DNA from: Verminephrobacter eiseniae EF01-2
GTDB lineage: Bacteria; Pseudomonadota; Gammaproteobacteria; Burkholderiales; Burkholderiaceae_C
Direction of reading: 5' to 3'
Assembly: GCF_000015565.1 (NCBI RefSeq)
Contig: NC_008786.1
Span: 1,550,001 to 1,614,000, forward strand
DNA length: 64,000 nucleotides
In this document: positions 21,635-30,152 of the stretch, piece by piece
How the letters are laid out: the number at the start of each line of letters is the position of its first letter
How positions within the stretch are numbered: position 1 is the stretch's first letter
Position numbers and translations under genes: made by a program
Notes under the pieces: model-generated
What the model was told of the DNA's origin: nothing
Database searches by the model: none
The model's input: only the letters and a program-made list of their open reading frames with translations

Positions 21635-22546
21635 ATGCAGGCACTGCTCAAGCGCGTCGTTGACGGCATCCGTGAGGACTTCGGCCAGCCGGTCAGCCTC
21701 TGCCGTATGCTGGCCGCGCATCCGCAGACGCGGGCCGCACTGGAGGTTCCTGCACCCTGCATTCACGCCAGCAGCGTGCCTCGCTGGCACGAGCTGGGGA
21801 TGTACCCCCCACTGGGAGGGCCGCGCCGCCAGCGCGGCTTTCTGCTGGGCTGGCACGCCATTGATGGGGGATGGCAGAGCTTCCACCTCATCCGCGCCGA
21901 ATACGCGCAGATCGCCCACTGCGAGATCGAGCAGGGTTGGTGCTGCGACGTGACCGACATAGACGGCTTCTTGGCCTCGAAAGCAGACCTGTGGGCCTTC
22001 TCCAGCACGGAGGCCATGGCCGAGGCCCGGTGCCAGTGGCTGATCTCCGAGATCACGCCGGAGCGGCTGGCCAAGAGCCTTGCGCACAGCGAAATTCGCA
22101 TCATCCATTCCCCAGGAACCAGCGACCACTTCACCCGATACCTGTGGGATGGGCGCCTCTGGCTCATGAACGATGGTGGCTCGCACCACACTGCCGCCGC
22201 CAAGTACCTCTCGGCCCGCCTGGGCCAGCGCGTGCCGCTGGAGGGCACGCGCTACACCTACTCGCTCAACGCGCTCGCCATTGCCTCGCTGCGCCGCGAC
22301 TTTGAGATGTTCGTCATCAGCAACGAAGACGCGGGCACCCAGGCCTTTTTCGAGGCCATGCGCGCCTTTCGGGCAACGTGGCTATGGCACCCGCTGCCGC
22401 GTCCCTACGAGAGCGCCAGGGCGGTTCTGCTGCCCAGGAGCGAGGCCCGCTCGATGCGGGTAGCCGACGAGCTGCGCAGCGCAGGTATTGCCGACCTGGG
22501 CGCGCACCTCGCAGCCCTGTGCGCCCGTCAGCAGCAGGCCCATTGA
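21635..22546 (+). CDS. Hypothetical protein of plasmid type
   Basis: A 303-residue protein starting MQALLKRVVDGIREDFGQPV with a strong GGGAGGTGAG ribosome binding site. Visible blocks are CHWxxxG-like HELGMYPPLGGPRRQRGFLL, IRIIHSPGTSDHFTRYLWDG and WLMNDGGSHHTAAAKYLSAR. The SHHTAAAKY segment with paired His could be an active or metal site, but no named family was recognised with confidence. It is followed after about 50 bases by the PrlF/YhaV pair. No signal peptide or membrane segment is seen. Confidence 0.7.
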   Translation: MQALLKRVVDGIREDFGQPVSLCRMLAAHPQTRAALEVPAPCIHASSVPRWHELGMYPPLGGPRRQRGFLLGWHAIDGGWQSFHLIRAEYAQIAHCEIEQGWCCDVTDIDGFLASKADLWAFSSTEAMAEARCQWLISEITPERLAKSLAHSEIRIIHSPGTSDHFTRYLWDGRLWLMNDGGSHHTAAAKYLSARLGQRVPLEGTRYTYSLNALAIASLRRDFEMFVISNEDAGTQAFFEAMRAFRATWLWHPLPRPYESARAVLLPRSEARSMRVADELRSAGIADLGAHLAALCARQQQAH

Positions 22547-22598
22547 CCGGGCAATGCGATTGCATTACCATCCGGGCATTCACCCCGGAGATTCCATC

Positions 22599-22925
22599 AT
22601 GCCGACCGCACTTGAAGCTGAGTCGACCCTGACCGACCGCTACCAAACCACGGTTCCAGAAACCGTCCGCCGCGCGCTGCGCCTGGGCAAGCGCGACAAG
22701 ATCCACTACGCGATCCAGCCTACCGGCGAGGTCGTCCTGACCCGCGCCGATGCTGGAGAGGATGATCCTGTTCTCGGGAAGTTCTTGGAATTCCTGGCCC
22801 GTGACATTGCCGAGCATCCTGAGCGTCTTCAACCCCTGACTGTCGGCTTCGTTCAGCGTGCCCAAGAGCTGGCCGCTGGCATCGAGGTCGATCTGGATGC
22901 GCCGCTGTCGCCGGAAGACGAATGA
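22599..22925 (+). CDS. prlF: PrlF/SohA-type antitoxin (AbrB-like)
   Basis: A 108-residue protein with an N-terminal swapped-hairpin AbrB domain (STLTDRYQTTVPETVRRALR and LGKRDKIHYAIQPTGEVVLT), followed by an acidic helical tail ending in DAPLSPEDE. This is the PrlF antitoxin that binds and neutralises the YhaV RNase and represses its own operon. The ATG at 22599 aligns with the family start. The stop overlaps the toxin start by four bases. Confidence 0.9.
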   Translation: MPTALEAESTLTDRYQTTVPETVRRALRLGKRDKIHYAIQPTGEVVLTRADAGEDDPVLGKFLEFLARDIAEHPERLQPLTVGFVQRAQELAAGIEVDLDAPLSPEDE

Positions 22926-23494
22926 CTCGCACCCGCCATGTTGGTGCAGGCGTTCCCCTGTCCCGCTTGCCCAACTTTTCCGAGAGCACTCCCCAGGATC
23001 AAGACGCCCATGTGGTCATCCATGGCTGGAGGGTTTTTGCGTACCCACTGTTTCTCGAACGGTTTGAGGCCTTGATTCAACAGGTGGACGAGCTGCGGGC
23101 GAAAGACCCCAGTGGCTACGCGAAGAAGAATGTGGCCAAGAGGTACAAAGCTGTCACGAAGCTGGCATTCGACGTGATCCCGCAAGACCCGGCACGGCCT
23201 GAATACCGGCAGGGCAACACCCTTGGCGCGGAAAACAGGCACTGGTTCCGGGCCAAGTTCTTCCAGCAATACCGGCTGTTCTTCCGATTCCACGCGCCCA
23301 GCAAGACGATTGTGCTTGGCTGGGTCAACGACGAAGCCACCAAACGCGCATACGAGAGCGATGATGACGCATACCGGGTGTTCGCAAGGATGCTGGCCAG
23401 CGGCCACCCGCCGAGCGACTGGGAGCCGTTGCTGGCCGAGGCCCGCGCCCAGGGAGCGCGGCTGCGCGGCCTCGTGGGCGACGTGCCCCGCTGA
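22922..23494 (+). CDS. yhaV: YhaV-type ribonuclease toxin
   Basis: A 190-residue YhaV-family toxin, a RelE-like ribosome-dependent RNase. Family blocks include VHGWRVFAYPLF-like VIHGWRVFAYPLFLERFEAL, KRYKAVTKLAFDVIPQDPAR, the core FRAKFFQQYRLFFRFH and IVLGWVNDEATKRAYESDDD. The order antitoxin then toxin, with an ATGA overlap, is standard. It looks complete and functional. It belongs to the accessory region and may stabilise it. Confidence 0.9.
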   Translation: MTRTRHVGAGVPLSRLPNFSESTPQDQDAHVVIHGWRVFAYPLFLERFEALIQQVDELRAKDPSGYAKKNVAKRYKAVTKLAFDVIPQDPARPEYRQGNTLGAENRHWFRAKFFQQYRLFFRFHAPSKTIVLGWVNDEATKRAYESDDDAYRVFARMLASGHPPSDWEPLLAEARAQGARLRGLVGDVPR

Positions 23495-23496
23495 CC

Positions 23497-23606
23497 TTCA
23501 AGCGCTGGGACTGGTGCTCTTGTCCAGGCCCATGCTGGTGTCACGGCGCTTCGCTGCGCCGTTCTTCACGCAGCGCGGGCAGTAGTCCAAGTCGCCAGGG
23601 AAATGC
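23497..23606 (-). pseudogene. Possible remnant of a zinc-ribbon protein
   Basis: On the minus strand a short frame reads FPGDLDYCPRCVKNGAAKRR followed by DTSMGLDKSTSPSA and a stop. The single CPRC knuckle suggests the end of a small zinc-binding protein. Its upstream part is missing where the truncated IS630-type element begins. Low confidence. Confidence 0.3.
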
Positions 23607-23607
23607 T

Positions 23608-24244
23608 AATGGGGTTTGAGCTTTAAAAAAAACTCTGCACGCCAGCGAGCAAGAGCGTAAGGATGTGCAAGCGGATCGGGTTGCATGGAAGGAAAGCCAG
23701 CCAGCACTTGACGCAACAAAGCTTGTGTTCCTTGATGAGACGGGCACATCCACCAACATGACCCGCACACGAGGCCGTTCGCCGAAGGGACAGCGTTGCA
23801 TAGCCAGTGTTCCACATGGTCACCGGAAAATCACCACCTTCATTGCCGGCTTGCGGGTGAACGCCGTGACCGCCCCGATGGTCCTGGATGGCCCTATGGA
23901 TGACAAAGCATTCTTGGCCTATGTACAGCAATTTCTGTGTCCTACGCTGCGCCTTGGTGATATCGTGATCGCTGATAATTTGTCCAGCCATAAAGTCTCT
24001 GGTGTGCGTGAGGCCATTGAGGGGGTTGGCGCAACATTGCGTTATCTTCCGCCTTACTCACCAGATTTGAACCCTATCGAAAAATTCTTTTCCAAACTGA
24101 AAGCCCTGCTCAGGAAAGCTGAACAGCGTACTGTCGATGGACTTTGGAATACCATCGGGCACCTGCTTGATTGTTTTACACCACAGGAATTATCCAACTA
24201 CTTTTCATTTTCTGGATATGTTTCTACTTAAATCAAAAATTCTC
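23608..24244 (+). mobile_element. Truncated IS630-type element (type 2), 3' 637 bp only
   Basis: Nearly identical to the right-hand part of the full element at 39284-40302, starting at AATGGGGTTTGAGC and ending at its right terminus, followed by TA at 24245-24246. The left 400 bp, with the left end and most of the first reading frame, are missing. The second frame (23665-24231) is intact and carries the catalytic residues, with a handful of differences from the full copies, so this fragment is an older or diverged copy. Confidence 0.88.
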
Positions 24245-24247
24245 TAA

Positions 24248-24640
24248 TTAGACGCCAGCAAGTGCGCGCGCTTTGTCTTCGTCCGCAGCATGGATCACGA
24301 TGAAATCGTCGCTCATCCACGAGTACGGCTCGCCGTCCTCGGTGGCCTGCGCCGTGCCATCGGGCCATACCCGATAGGTCAATTGCTCATCGTTCCCGAC
24401 AGGGGAACTCGCAGACGCAGATACAAGGAGTTGAGCCCACATCGACCGCCGACCGTCCATGTTGGACTGCTCCCCAACCACCCCACGCAGCCTCGTTTCG
24501 TCAAGGGTGACGCATCGGAAAAGGACAGCTTTGCAGGCATAGTCCCCGCCTTCCGCGATGAAATTCGCCACCTTCCTTGGTTCCAGTCCCATCATTCGCA
24601 GTGCGGTGCGGAGCGCGTCAATTTCCATTTGCTTGTCCAT
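24248..24640 (-). CDS. Hypothetical protein
   Basis: A 130-residue protein starting MDKQMEIDALRTALRMMGLE. Its C-terminal part (YRVWPDGTAQATEDGEPYSW, MSDDFIVIHA) is rich in aromatic and acidic residues. No family was recognised. It lies 9 bases downstream of the AbiEii-like gene on the same strand and may be in its operon. Its stop is right beside the truncated IS630-type end, so the 3' end could have been altered by that insertion. Confidence 0.55.
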   Translation of the reverse strand: MDKQMEIDALRTALRMMGLEPRKVANFIAEGGDYACKAVLFRCVTLDETRLRGVVGEQSNMDGRRSMWAQLLVSASASSPVGNDEQLTYRVWPDGTAQATEDGEPYSWMSDDFIVIHAADEDKARALAGV

Positions 24641-24649
24641 GCTTCGCCC

Positions 24650-26047
24650 TCACATTGAAAATCCCCGATCACGATCCACGCCCTGCGCAACTCGCGCGGC
24701 GCTGTCGATTCGCTCGCGCAAAGCCGCTTGCTGCTGATCCGTCAGCGCGCCAGGACTTGCACTTGCGATGGCCCGGTACACCTCGTCGGCGGGCTGCTGA
24801 TCGTCCGTGAGGCTCTTGGCAATCACGGCATCCTCCACCTGTCGCCAATCCACCCTCGGCGCCTCAGCGGCCTTCTTGATCGCCTCGGCGCCGATCTCCG
24901 CGAAGGTCAGCAGCGCGCCGGTAGCCATGGCCTTGATTCCCTCCAAGCCTGCGGCCCTGTGCTCCTGCTCCGCGCTCCAGGCAGGAGCCGTAGCCGGGGC
25001 CATGGCCTGCTTGCAGGCGTGCCGGTTCACCAAGTGAAGGGCAGGCAGCTTGGCAAGGCCCTGTTGGCCAGCCCTCGGCCTTTCCGCCTCGATTCCGGCG
25101 ATGCGCTCGCGTAGGGCGGCCTGCTGACCCGGACTTGCCGCGCCTGGGCTGTTGCTGCCCAAGGCATCGGCAATGCTGTCCAGCGACTGTCCACGTTCGA
25201 GGCATTCCCGGATGGTCTTTTGCTCGACTTGACGCCAATCGACTTCATAGGCGTTGCCGCCGCCCGCCTTCATGCTCTCCACCGCCTCATCGGCGTGCTT
25301 CCAGAAGGCGCGCACAGCGGGGTCTGCGGCACCCCGAAGCGCCGGAAGGCCCTCGACCCGCTGGTCGATCTCCGCGCGGCTTGCCGCGATCTCCCGGGCC
25401 GCGTAGTGCATCCTGAGCGCAAGGTCTTCCAGATCGACAAGATCGGGAATCAGGTCATCCTCGTCGTAGTCCGCTTGGTATCTGGACTCCAGCGCACCAG
25501 GGTCTTCGGCGAATGCCTGCAACCGCGAGGCGAGATCGCCCGTGAAAGCGACGGGCCAGCGGCGGGCCGCAAAATCAAGGTCGTACAGATCGCGCACTTT
25601 CGCACGCGGATCATGCCCGTCATGTGCCGCCTTTAACTTCTGGTCGATGATGCGGGGCAGAGACGCCACACGGATGCCATGGACAGATCGCACCTCCGAA
25701 TCCGGTGTCGGCGTCCGATATGAGACTTCCAGTTTCAGAGAGCGAGGGCCGTGCTCGGTATGGTATTTCGCCCGGTAGCGCGTCACGGTGCCCGTGTCTT
25801 TCAGGGCGGCCACGTCATCGAGCGTGATGCCCATCGGCACGCTGCGCTGGATTCGGGATTCCAAGTTGAGTTTGTGCGGCGCGTCGAAATCCAAGTCCTC
25901 GGAGAAGCGGCTAAGGTCATAGGCCAGCAGCAAGGCGGTGCCGCCTTTCAGCACGAGCGGCGTGTCGCCGATCCCTTTCAGGATCGACCGCATCAGCCGC
26001 TCGTGGGCCTCGTCCCTGGGGGTCGAATCGCGTTCTTGCTCTGCCAT
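24650..26047 (-). CDS. AbiEii-like nucleotidyltransferase, possible toxin
   Basis: A 465-residue protein whose first roughly 200 residues match the nucleotidyl transferase AbiEii/AbiGii toxin family: LVLKGGTALLLAYDLSRFSE directly followed by DLDFDAP gives the GGT...SxDLDFD active site, and RYRAKYHTEHGP plus LKLEVSYR with the later KVRDLYDLDFAARR are typical. AbiEii enzymes attach nucleotides to tRNA and act as phage-defence or plasmid-maintenance toxins. The C-terminal half has two similar segments (VEQKTIRECLERGQSL and VEDAVIAKSLTDDQQP, each followed by SPGA and QQAALRERI), an internal repeat not typical for the family. The start overlaps the upstream partner gene by 55 bases. Confidence 0.78.
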   Translation of the reverse strand: MAEQERDSTPRDEAHERLMRSILKGIGDTPLVLKGGTALLLAYDLSRFSEDLDFDAPHKLNLESRIQRSVPMGITLDDVAALKDTGTVTRYRAKYHTEHGPRSLKLEVSYRTPTPDSEVRSVHGIRVASLPRIIDQKLKAAHDGHDPRAKVRDLYDLDFAARRWPVAFTGDLASRLQAFAEDPGALESRYQADYDEDDLIPDLVDLEDLALRMHYAAREIAASRAEIDQRVEGLPALRGAADPAVRAFWKHADEAVESMKAGGGNAYEVDWRQVEQKTIRECLERGQSLDSIADALGSNSPGAASPGQQAALRERIAGIEAERPRAGQQGLAKLPALHLVNRHACKQAMAPATAPAWSAEQEHRAAGLEGIKAMATGALLTFAEIGAEAIKKAAEAPRVDWRQVEDAVIAKSLTDDQQPADEVYRAIASASPGALTDQQQAALRERIDSAARVAQGVDRDRGFSM

Positions 26048-26505
26048 CGAAGCACCTTGTCTTTTTGCTCTGCGGTGAGGTGGCCGAGAGCCTTTGCCAA
26101 CAGGTCGAAAACCTGCTGCTTGTCGCCGTCGCGTGGCATCCAGTCGTCCAGGGTCACGAAATCGGGCTGATCGCCGCGCATCACCGCTGCCAGCACGAGA
26201 TCAGCGCAGGCGCGCGCGTGGCTTGCGGCGTAGGCGAGCGTGCTCTCATGAGGAATGCCCAGTTCATCGAGCGTGGCAGTGCAGTCATAGACCCCAGCAT
26301 CCCCGAGGATCGCGGTCGTATCCGTTGGGCACCCAACGCCGGAGATGAACGAGCGGGAACGCTTCTCCCGTTGCCGAAAGAACGTCTGCTCCATGTGCCA
26401 GTCGCCCGTTCCCGCTGGCGACGGCAGGTTGAGCGCGGCCATGCCGCCGAGGTAGCGGCGCCGCGAGGTAGCAGGCACCGTGATCGGGGAAAGCGTGGTG
26501 TTCAT
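25993..26505 (-). CDS. Hypothetical partner of the AbiEii-like protein, possible antitoxin
   Basis: A 170-residue protein starting MNTTLSPITVPATSRRRYLG after a perfect AGGAGGTGA ribosome binding site. It ends 55 bases inside the AbiEii-like gene, so the two are translationally coupled. In AbiE systems the antitoxin precedes the nucleotidyltransferase, but this protein does not show the winged-helix AbiEi domain, so it would be a different partner. The central DELGIPHESTLAYAASHARA and TLDDWMPRDGDKQQVFDLLA segments are helical. Function is inferred from position only. Confidence 0.6.
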   Translation of the reverse strand: MNTTLSPITVPATSRRRYLGGMAALNLPSPAGTGDWHMEQTFFRQREKRSRSFISGVGCPTDTTAILGDAGVYDCTATLDELGIPHESTLAYAASHARACADLVLAAVMRGDQPDFVTLDDWMPRDGDKQQVFDLLAKALGHLTAEQKDKVLRWQSKNAIRPPGTRPTSG

Positions 26506-26573
26506 CACCGTTCACCTCCTTCATGCTGCGACTGAATAAGTGCGGCGCAATTATTACGCACTAATAGCAAAAC

Positions 26574-26777
26574 CTACAGAGGCGCTGTTCCCTTTGCCAC
26601 GAACTGCTCCGCGAGTTTTCGTGGCAGGCCGTAGAAGCCCATGTGTCCTATGGCGGCATCCACCCAGTCGCCGCCAAACGCATCGTTCGACAACACGGGG
26701 CGCAGGGCCAGGATCGGGAACGCATGCTCCGCTCGCGCATGCGGGTAGAACACGGCCATCCAGTCAGGAAAGAGCAC
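26574..26777 (-). CDS. Hypothetical protein fragment or small gene
   Basis: Using a GTG at 26777 the frame begins VLFPDWMAVFYPHARAEHAF and ends in FVAKGTAPL, 67 residues. It overlaps the end of the next upstream gene by 14 bases in another frame. Either it is a coupled small gene or it is the C-terminal part of the upstream protein cut off by a frameshift near 26765-26800. The second view is supported by the absence of a good start. Confidence 0.4.
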   Translation of the reverse strand: MLFPDWMAVFYPHARAEHAFPILALRPVLSNDAFGGDWVDAAIGHMGFYGLPRKLAEQFVAKGTAPL

Positions 26778-27222
26778 GGCCCTGGGCCTCGTCCCCTTCC
26801 CCGGTGCTCTCGATGGTGAAGGGGAGGGCGAGCACACCGGGCATCGCCTTGATCTTGGCGCTCGGCAGGCTGTCAGCGACCCAATACGCTATGCCATCAA
26901 AAGCGCCCGCAGGAACATCCAGCAGCACAAGCAGCTTGGAGCCACCCCACACGATGCCTGGGGCCAGTTCCACGTCTTCCTGGCCTTCAACGCCCAGCCC
27001 AGGCACGTCGCGCACGTCGAGACGGGTGGCGAAGTGCTGGAGCAGGGCGACCATCTCCATCGTCACAGGCACGTCCCGCGCTTGCAGCGGGCTGCGTCCC
27101 ATTACCCGCAACACCGATGCCGCGTCACTCCCCTGCCAGTCGCCGCACATGGCCGCGTCCGTCAGGGAGGCGATCACCGACCGGATCGCCACGGCCTGCA
27201 TCGAGTCGGCCATCAGATGCAC
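26764..27222 (-). CDS. Hypothetical protein
   Basis: A 152-residue protein starting MHLMADSMQAVAIRSVIASL; an internal Met at 27213 is an alternative start. The central part GIVWGGSKLLVLLDVPAGAF and VLALPFTIESTGEGDEAQG suggests a soluble beta-rich fold. No family was recognised. The end may be displaced by a frameshift, with the true C-terminus in the adjacent frame at 26574-26777. It overlaps the 3' end of the upstream lipoprotein gene by 10 bases, so these genes form one strand block. Confidence 0.5.
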   Translation of the reverse strand: MHLMADSMQAVAIRSVIASLTDAAMCGDWQGSDAASVLRVMGRSPLQARDVPVTMEMVALLQHFATRLDVRDVPGLGVEGQEDVELAPGIVWGGSKLLVLLDVPAGAFDGIAYWVADSLPSAKIKAMPGVLALPFTIESTGEGDEAQGRALS

Positions 27223-27683
27223 TTGGCGCTGGAGAGAACCAGCCTTGTGACCTGATTGGACTTTTGCATCTGCGGATCGGCGATCACGTCCTTGCTGATG
27301 AGCGCCTTCGTGCCCGCCGTGTACGGCCCGACCACGACAGGCTCGGTACGGATCGCGGCCCCGGCATCATTGAACATGGCCACGTTGAAGGTCAGCATGT
27401 TCTTGCAGCTCTTGGTGTAGGTCACATCGCCGAGCAGCTTGTCGTAGAACTTCGACGCGGCGGGGCCGGGGATGCCGCTGCCCTCGCCCTTGCCGTAGGA
27501 GAGGTTGACCGTCATGCCTTTGGGCAGTGCCGATGCGTCCACCGTCTGCTTGCCGTACAGCATCTCCGTCCAGCCGGAATTCATCTTGCGATTCGTGCTC
27601 TCGGCCCACTGGTCGTAGCCCGCGCAACCCGCGAGCACTGAGAACGACGCCACGACAGCCGCAGCCTTCCACATTTTCGCCAT
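27213..27683 (-). CDS. Hypothetical lipoprotein
   Basis: A 156-residue protein with a lipoprotein signal: MAKMWKAAAVVASFSVLAGC, with the lipobox Leu-Ala-Gly-Cys. The mature part (YDQWAESTNRKMNSGWTEML and so on) has two further Cys residues, one near the middle and one at the end (SSAKCI), that could form a disulfide. GGAGG precedes the start, and ATG at 27686 is also possible. It lies in a block of plasmid-type genes. Function unknown. Confidence 0.65.
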   Translation of the reverse strand: MAKMWKAAAVVASFSVLAGCAGYDQWAESTNRKMNSGWTEMLYGKQTVDASALPKGMTVNLSYGKGEGSGIPGPAASKFYDKLLGDVTYTKSCKNMLTFNVAMFNDAGAAIRTEPVVVGPYTAGTKALISKDVIADPQMQKSNQVTRLVLSSAKCI

Positions 27684-27827
27684 CATTACCTCCATTATTA
27701 AAAAGGATTCAACAAATTATTTTCTATTCTCGACCCGCAGCGATTTCTGCACGAATCTTCTTGAGCGTTCTGATCGCCCAAAATGCCCACGGCTTCTTGA
27801 AGCCTCTCATTTTCTGCCATGGTCAGC

Positions 27828-28367
27828 TCACTTAATCAACTGGCATGTAACAGCCGATTGATACTTGATGCTGCTGTTGCCCAGGAACACCTCGGAAGCC
27901 GAGCCGACCAGCAACGTGGTCTTCTGGCTGGTCTGCTTGAAATAGGACGGCTCATCGGTATCAGCCTGTTCGTCAATTTTGGTGACGCCGAGTTTCTTCG
28001 CCAGTTGCTTGCCTGTCTGTTTTTTCAGGTAAACAACGACCTTTTTCTCCCCGTCCGCATCGCTGACCAGCGCGGCCAGGACTTGATCCCCGAACAGCGA
28101 CGGCTGCGGGCCTTTGCGCAATGGTAGCAAGAAGCCATCCGGCCCTTTGACCAGACCGAGGGCTTGGAACTCCACCCCCACGGCCTTGGCCGTGAAGGTG
28201 GTGCCAGCCTTGCACTGCAACAGCGCTTCGAGCTGCTTGCCCACTTGGGCCTGGGCCGCTGACTTGCCGCCCGTGTCGGCGCCATCCAGCAGCGGGACGG
28301 GCATCTGCGCCGAGGCGCCAAAGGACGCCAGAACGCCCGCCAGGATCACCAACCGCTTGATCTTCAT
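27828..28367 (-). CDS. Hypothetical secreted protein
   Basis: A 179-residue protein with a Sec signal peptide (MKIKRLVILAGVLASFGASA, cleavage after ASA). The mature part has two widely spaced Cys residues (LQCKAGTTF and VTCQLIK) and Lys-rich stretches (KKQTGKQLAKKLG). No family was recognised. It lies just to the right of the lipoprotein gene on the same strand. Its upstream region is truncated by IS481 copy B, whose end begins 24 bases from the start, so its native promoter may be lost. Confidence 0.6.
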   Translation of the reverse strand: MKIKRLVILAGVLASFGASAQMPVPLLDGADTGGKSAAQAQVGKQLEALLQCKAGTTFTAKAVGVEFQALGLVKGPDGFLLPLRKGPQPSLFGDQVLAALVSDADGEKKVVVYLKKQTGKQLAKKLGVTKIDEQADTDEPSYFKQTSQKTTLLVGSASEVFLGNSSIKYQSAVTCQLIK

Positions 28368-28385
28368 CTCCGCTCCCTTGCTCGC

Positions 28386-29357
28386 TTACCTGTCGCATCC
28401 CGGACGATCATATGGCCTCTTGTGAAACAGATGCGGGTGCTGCTGATGCCACTCTTTCATGGCCTGCATAGGCGTCTTGCTGCCCAGCGCTGATTGCGGC
28501 AGTTGGTGATTGTACAAGGCCACATAGCGCAGCAAGGTCTGCTCCATGTCCTCGCGGCTGTCGAACCTGTGGGTCTTCAGGACATCGGCTATGCGACCAT
28601 TGAACCTCTCGACCATGCCGTTGGTTCTCGGCGTCCTGGGCTTGGTCAGCCGATGCTCTATGTCCAGCGCCTGGCACAACTGGTCGAACTCATGGTTGCC
28701 ACTGGCCTGGCGCTCGCCGCTGGCAAACAGTCGGTCGGTGAACTCCTTGCCGTTGTCGGTCAGCAACTTGTTGATCCTGATCGGGCAAGCCTTGTGCAAT
28801 GTCTTCAGGAAGGCCTGTGCACTGGCGGCCGTCTTGTTGGCCTTGAGCTGCACGAACACCCATCGCGTGGCCCGGTCGATGGCGACGAACAGGTAGCGCC
28901 GGCGGCTCTCGTCGCGCATCTGGGGCAGGTATTTCACATCCATGTGCACGTAGCCCGGCTCGTAGCTCTTGAATGCCTGGTGGGTCACCGTAGGCTCCCG
29001 GGGCTTGAGGGCATCGAGGTTGCCCACCCCGTGGCGGCGCAGGCACCGGTCCAGCCCCGAGCGTGACACATCAGGGCAGAGGAACTCCCGCGTAACGGCC
29101 AGCAGGTCATCCAGGGGCAGCAGCAAGGTGCGCCGCAGGTGGACCACCACGGTCTCTTGTGCAGGCGTGAGCACGGTCTGCAGGCGATGGGCTGTGTGAC
29201 AGCGGTCCACGAAGACCTCGCGTTTCTTCCACTTGTAGACCGTCTGTTCGGTGATGCCATAGCGCTGGGCCAAGACACTGGCGGTCTGGCTACTGGCGGC
29301 TATCTCGGCACGCACGGCCGGCGTGGTGCGGGCGTTCTTGTGCAGGGCCATCGACAT
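28386..29357 (-). CDS. IS481-family transposase (copy B)
   Basis: A 323-residue transposase that differs from copy A at only a few positions (for example PREPTVTH in place of SREPTVTH and a different last residue). The helix-turn-helix and all three DDE residues are present (YVHMDVKYL, LLTDNGKEF, NGMVERFNG). The start at 29357 corresponds to that chosen for copy A. The two genes are close enough for homologous recombination. Confidence 0.88.
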   Translation of the reverse strand: MSMALHKNARTTPAVRAEIAASSQTASVLAQRYGITEQTVYKWKKREVFVDRCHTAHRLQTVLTPAQETVVVHLRRTLLLPLDDLLAVTREFLCPDVSRSGLDRCLRRHGVGNLDALKPREPTVTHQAFKSYEPGYVHMDVKYLPQMRDESRRRYLFVAIDRATRWVFVQLKANKTAASAQAFLKTLHKACPIRINKLLTDNGKEFTDRLFASGERQASGNHEFDQLCQALDIEHRLTKPRTPRTNGMVERFNGRIADVLKTHRFDSREDMEQTLLRYVALYNHQLPQSALGSKTPMQAMKEWHQQHPHLFHKRPYDRPGCDR

Positions 29358-29471
29358 GGTTTGACACTCCCCGGGGTGGATTGCAAGGACTCTATCAGCT
29401 CCTGCAGGACTGCTCTGGCCATGAACAGCGGATAGCGTTTGGAGTTTATGCAATCGTCCGGGATTATGTAC
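28391..29471 (-). mobile_element. IS481-family element, copy B
   Basis: Nearly identical to copy A at 12042-13121 and in the same orientation. The left end (TGTCGCATCCCGGACGAT) is the same; the right end reads inward from about 29471 as TGTACATAATCCCGGACG, with a small insertion and several changes relative to copy A. It has inserted in, or recombined with, a fragment of the type 2 IS630 element, which begins immediately to the right. Confidence 0.85.
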
Positions 29472-29527
29472 ATAGGTTCCACCGGAGCAAGGCAAGATTT
29501 CCGATGCCCGCCAATCTGGAAACTATG
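29471..29527 (-). mobile_element. 57-bp fragment of the type 2 IS630 element
   Basis: The bases from CATAGGTTCCACCGGAGCAA to AACTATG are about 95 percent identical to an internal part of the full element (plus-strand 62024-62070 region). It lies between IS481 copy B and the IS66/HU-like remnant. It shows that an older copy of the element was present here before rearrangement. Confidence 0.75.
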
Positions 29528-29539
29528 CCGGCCAGAACG

Positions 29540-29940
29540 GGCAGGAAGGGTGCGCCCAGCACGGCGGTCTTGAGCGTGCGACCGTGAACTTCGAACGACG
29601 CTTTTCTCCGATGTCTGCGCTCTCCCCGGTGCGAGGCGCTTCGCAAGGACCGCCTCGAAGTAGCCGAAGCCGGCTAGTGTCACCTCGTCACCGCGCACGA
29701 CTGCGCTCTGCACCATCTTCTGCTTGACCTTGGACATGCACACCGCCTGCTTGGCGATGTTGTTGGTGAAGGACACTCCCGGATCGGTCATGAAACGCAA
29801 AACGTCATCACCGTGATTGCGCGCAACCACTGGATCAGGTTGGCGACTGTGCTTTGTACGACCACGTCGGCCATTGGGTTGGGCGCGTGGATCGACCAAC
29901 TCGCCTTGCTCCGAAATGGCCTCGAACAGGTTGCGAGCTT
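29540..29940 (-). pseudogene. Fused remnants of an IS66-family transposase and an HU-like protein
   Basis: From right to left on the minus strand the frame gives GDDVLRFMTDPGVSFTNNIA followed by KQAVCMSKVKQKM, which matches the C-terminal region of IS66-family TnpC (usually FxTDxxVPFTNNxAExDLRMxKVKQKISG). It then continues as RGDEVTLAGFGYFEAVLAKR, which matches the beta arm start of HU/IHF-type proteins (GDxVTLxGFGxF). The next frame has KASFEVHGRTLKTAVLG, which could be the HU C-terminus after a frameshift. Neither gene is complete. The fusion marks an old recombination point next to the tRNA gene. Confidence 0.5.
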
Positions 29941-30033
29941 GCGCAGGCGGGTCTGAGCGCCACCGGGGTGGGGGATAGACCGTCCCGGGGCGGCTCTTTT
30001 ATTTTGGAGACCGTTGCCGGTTGTCGTTAAACT

Positions 30034-30118
<85 letters not shown>

Positions 30119-30152
30119 ATTTCAGGAAAGACTAAGATTGTACAGCAAGAAA

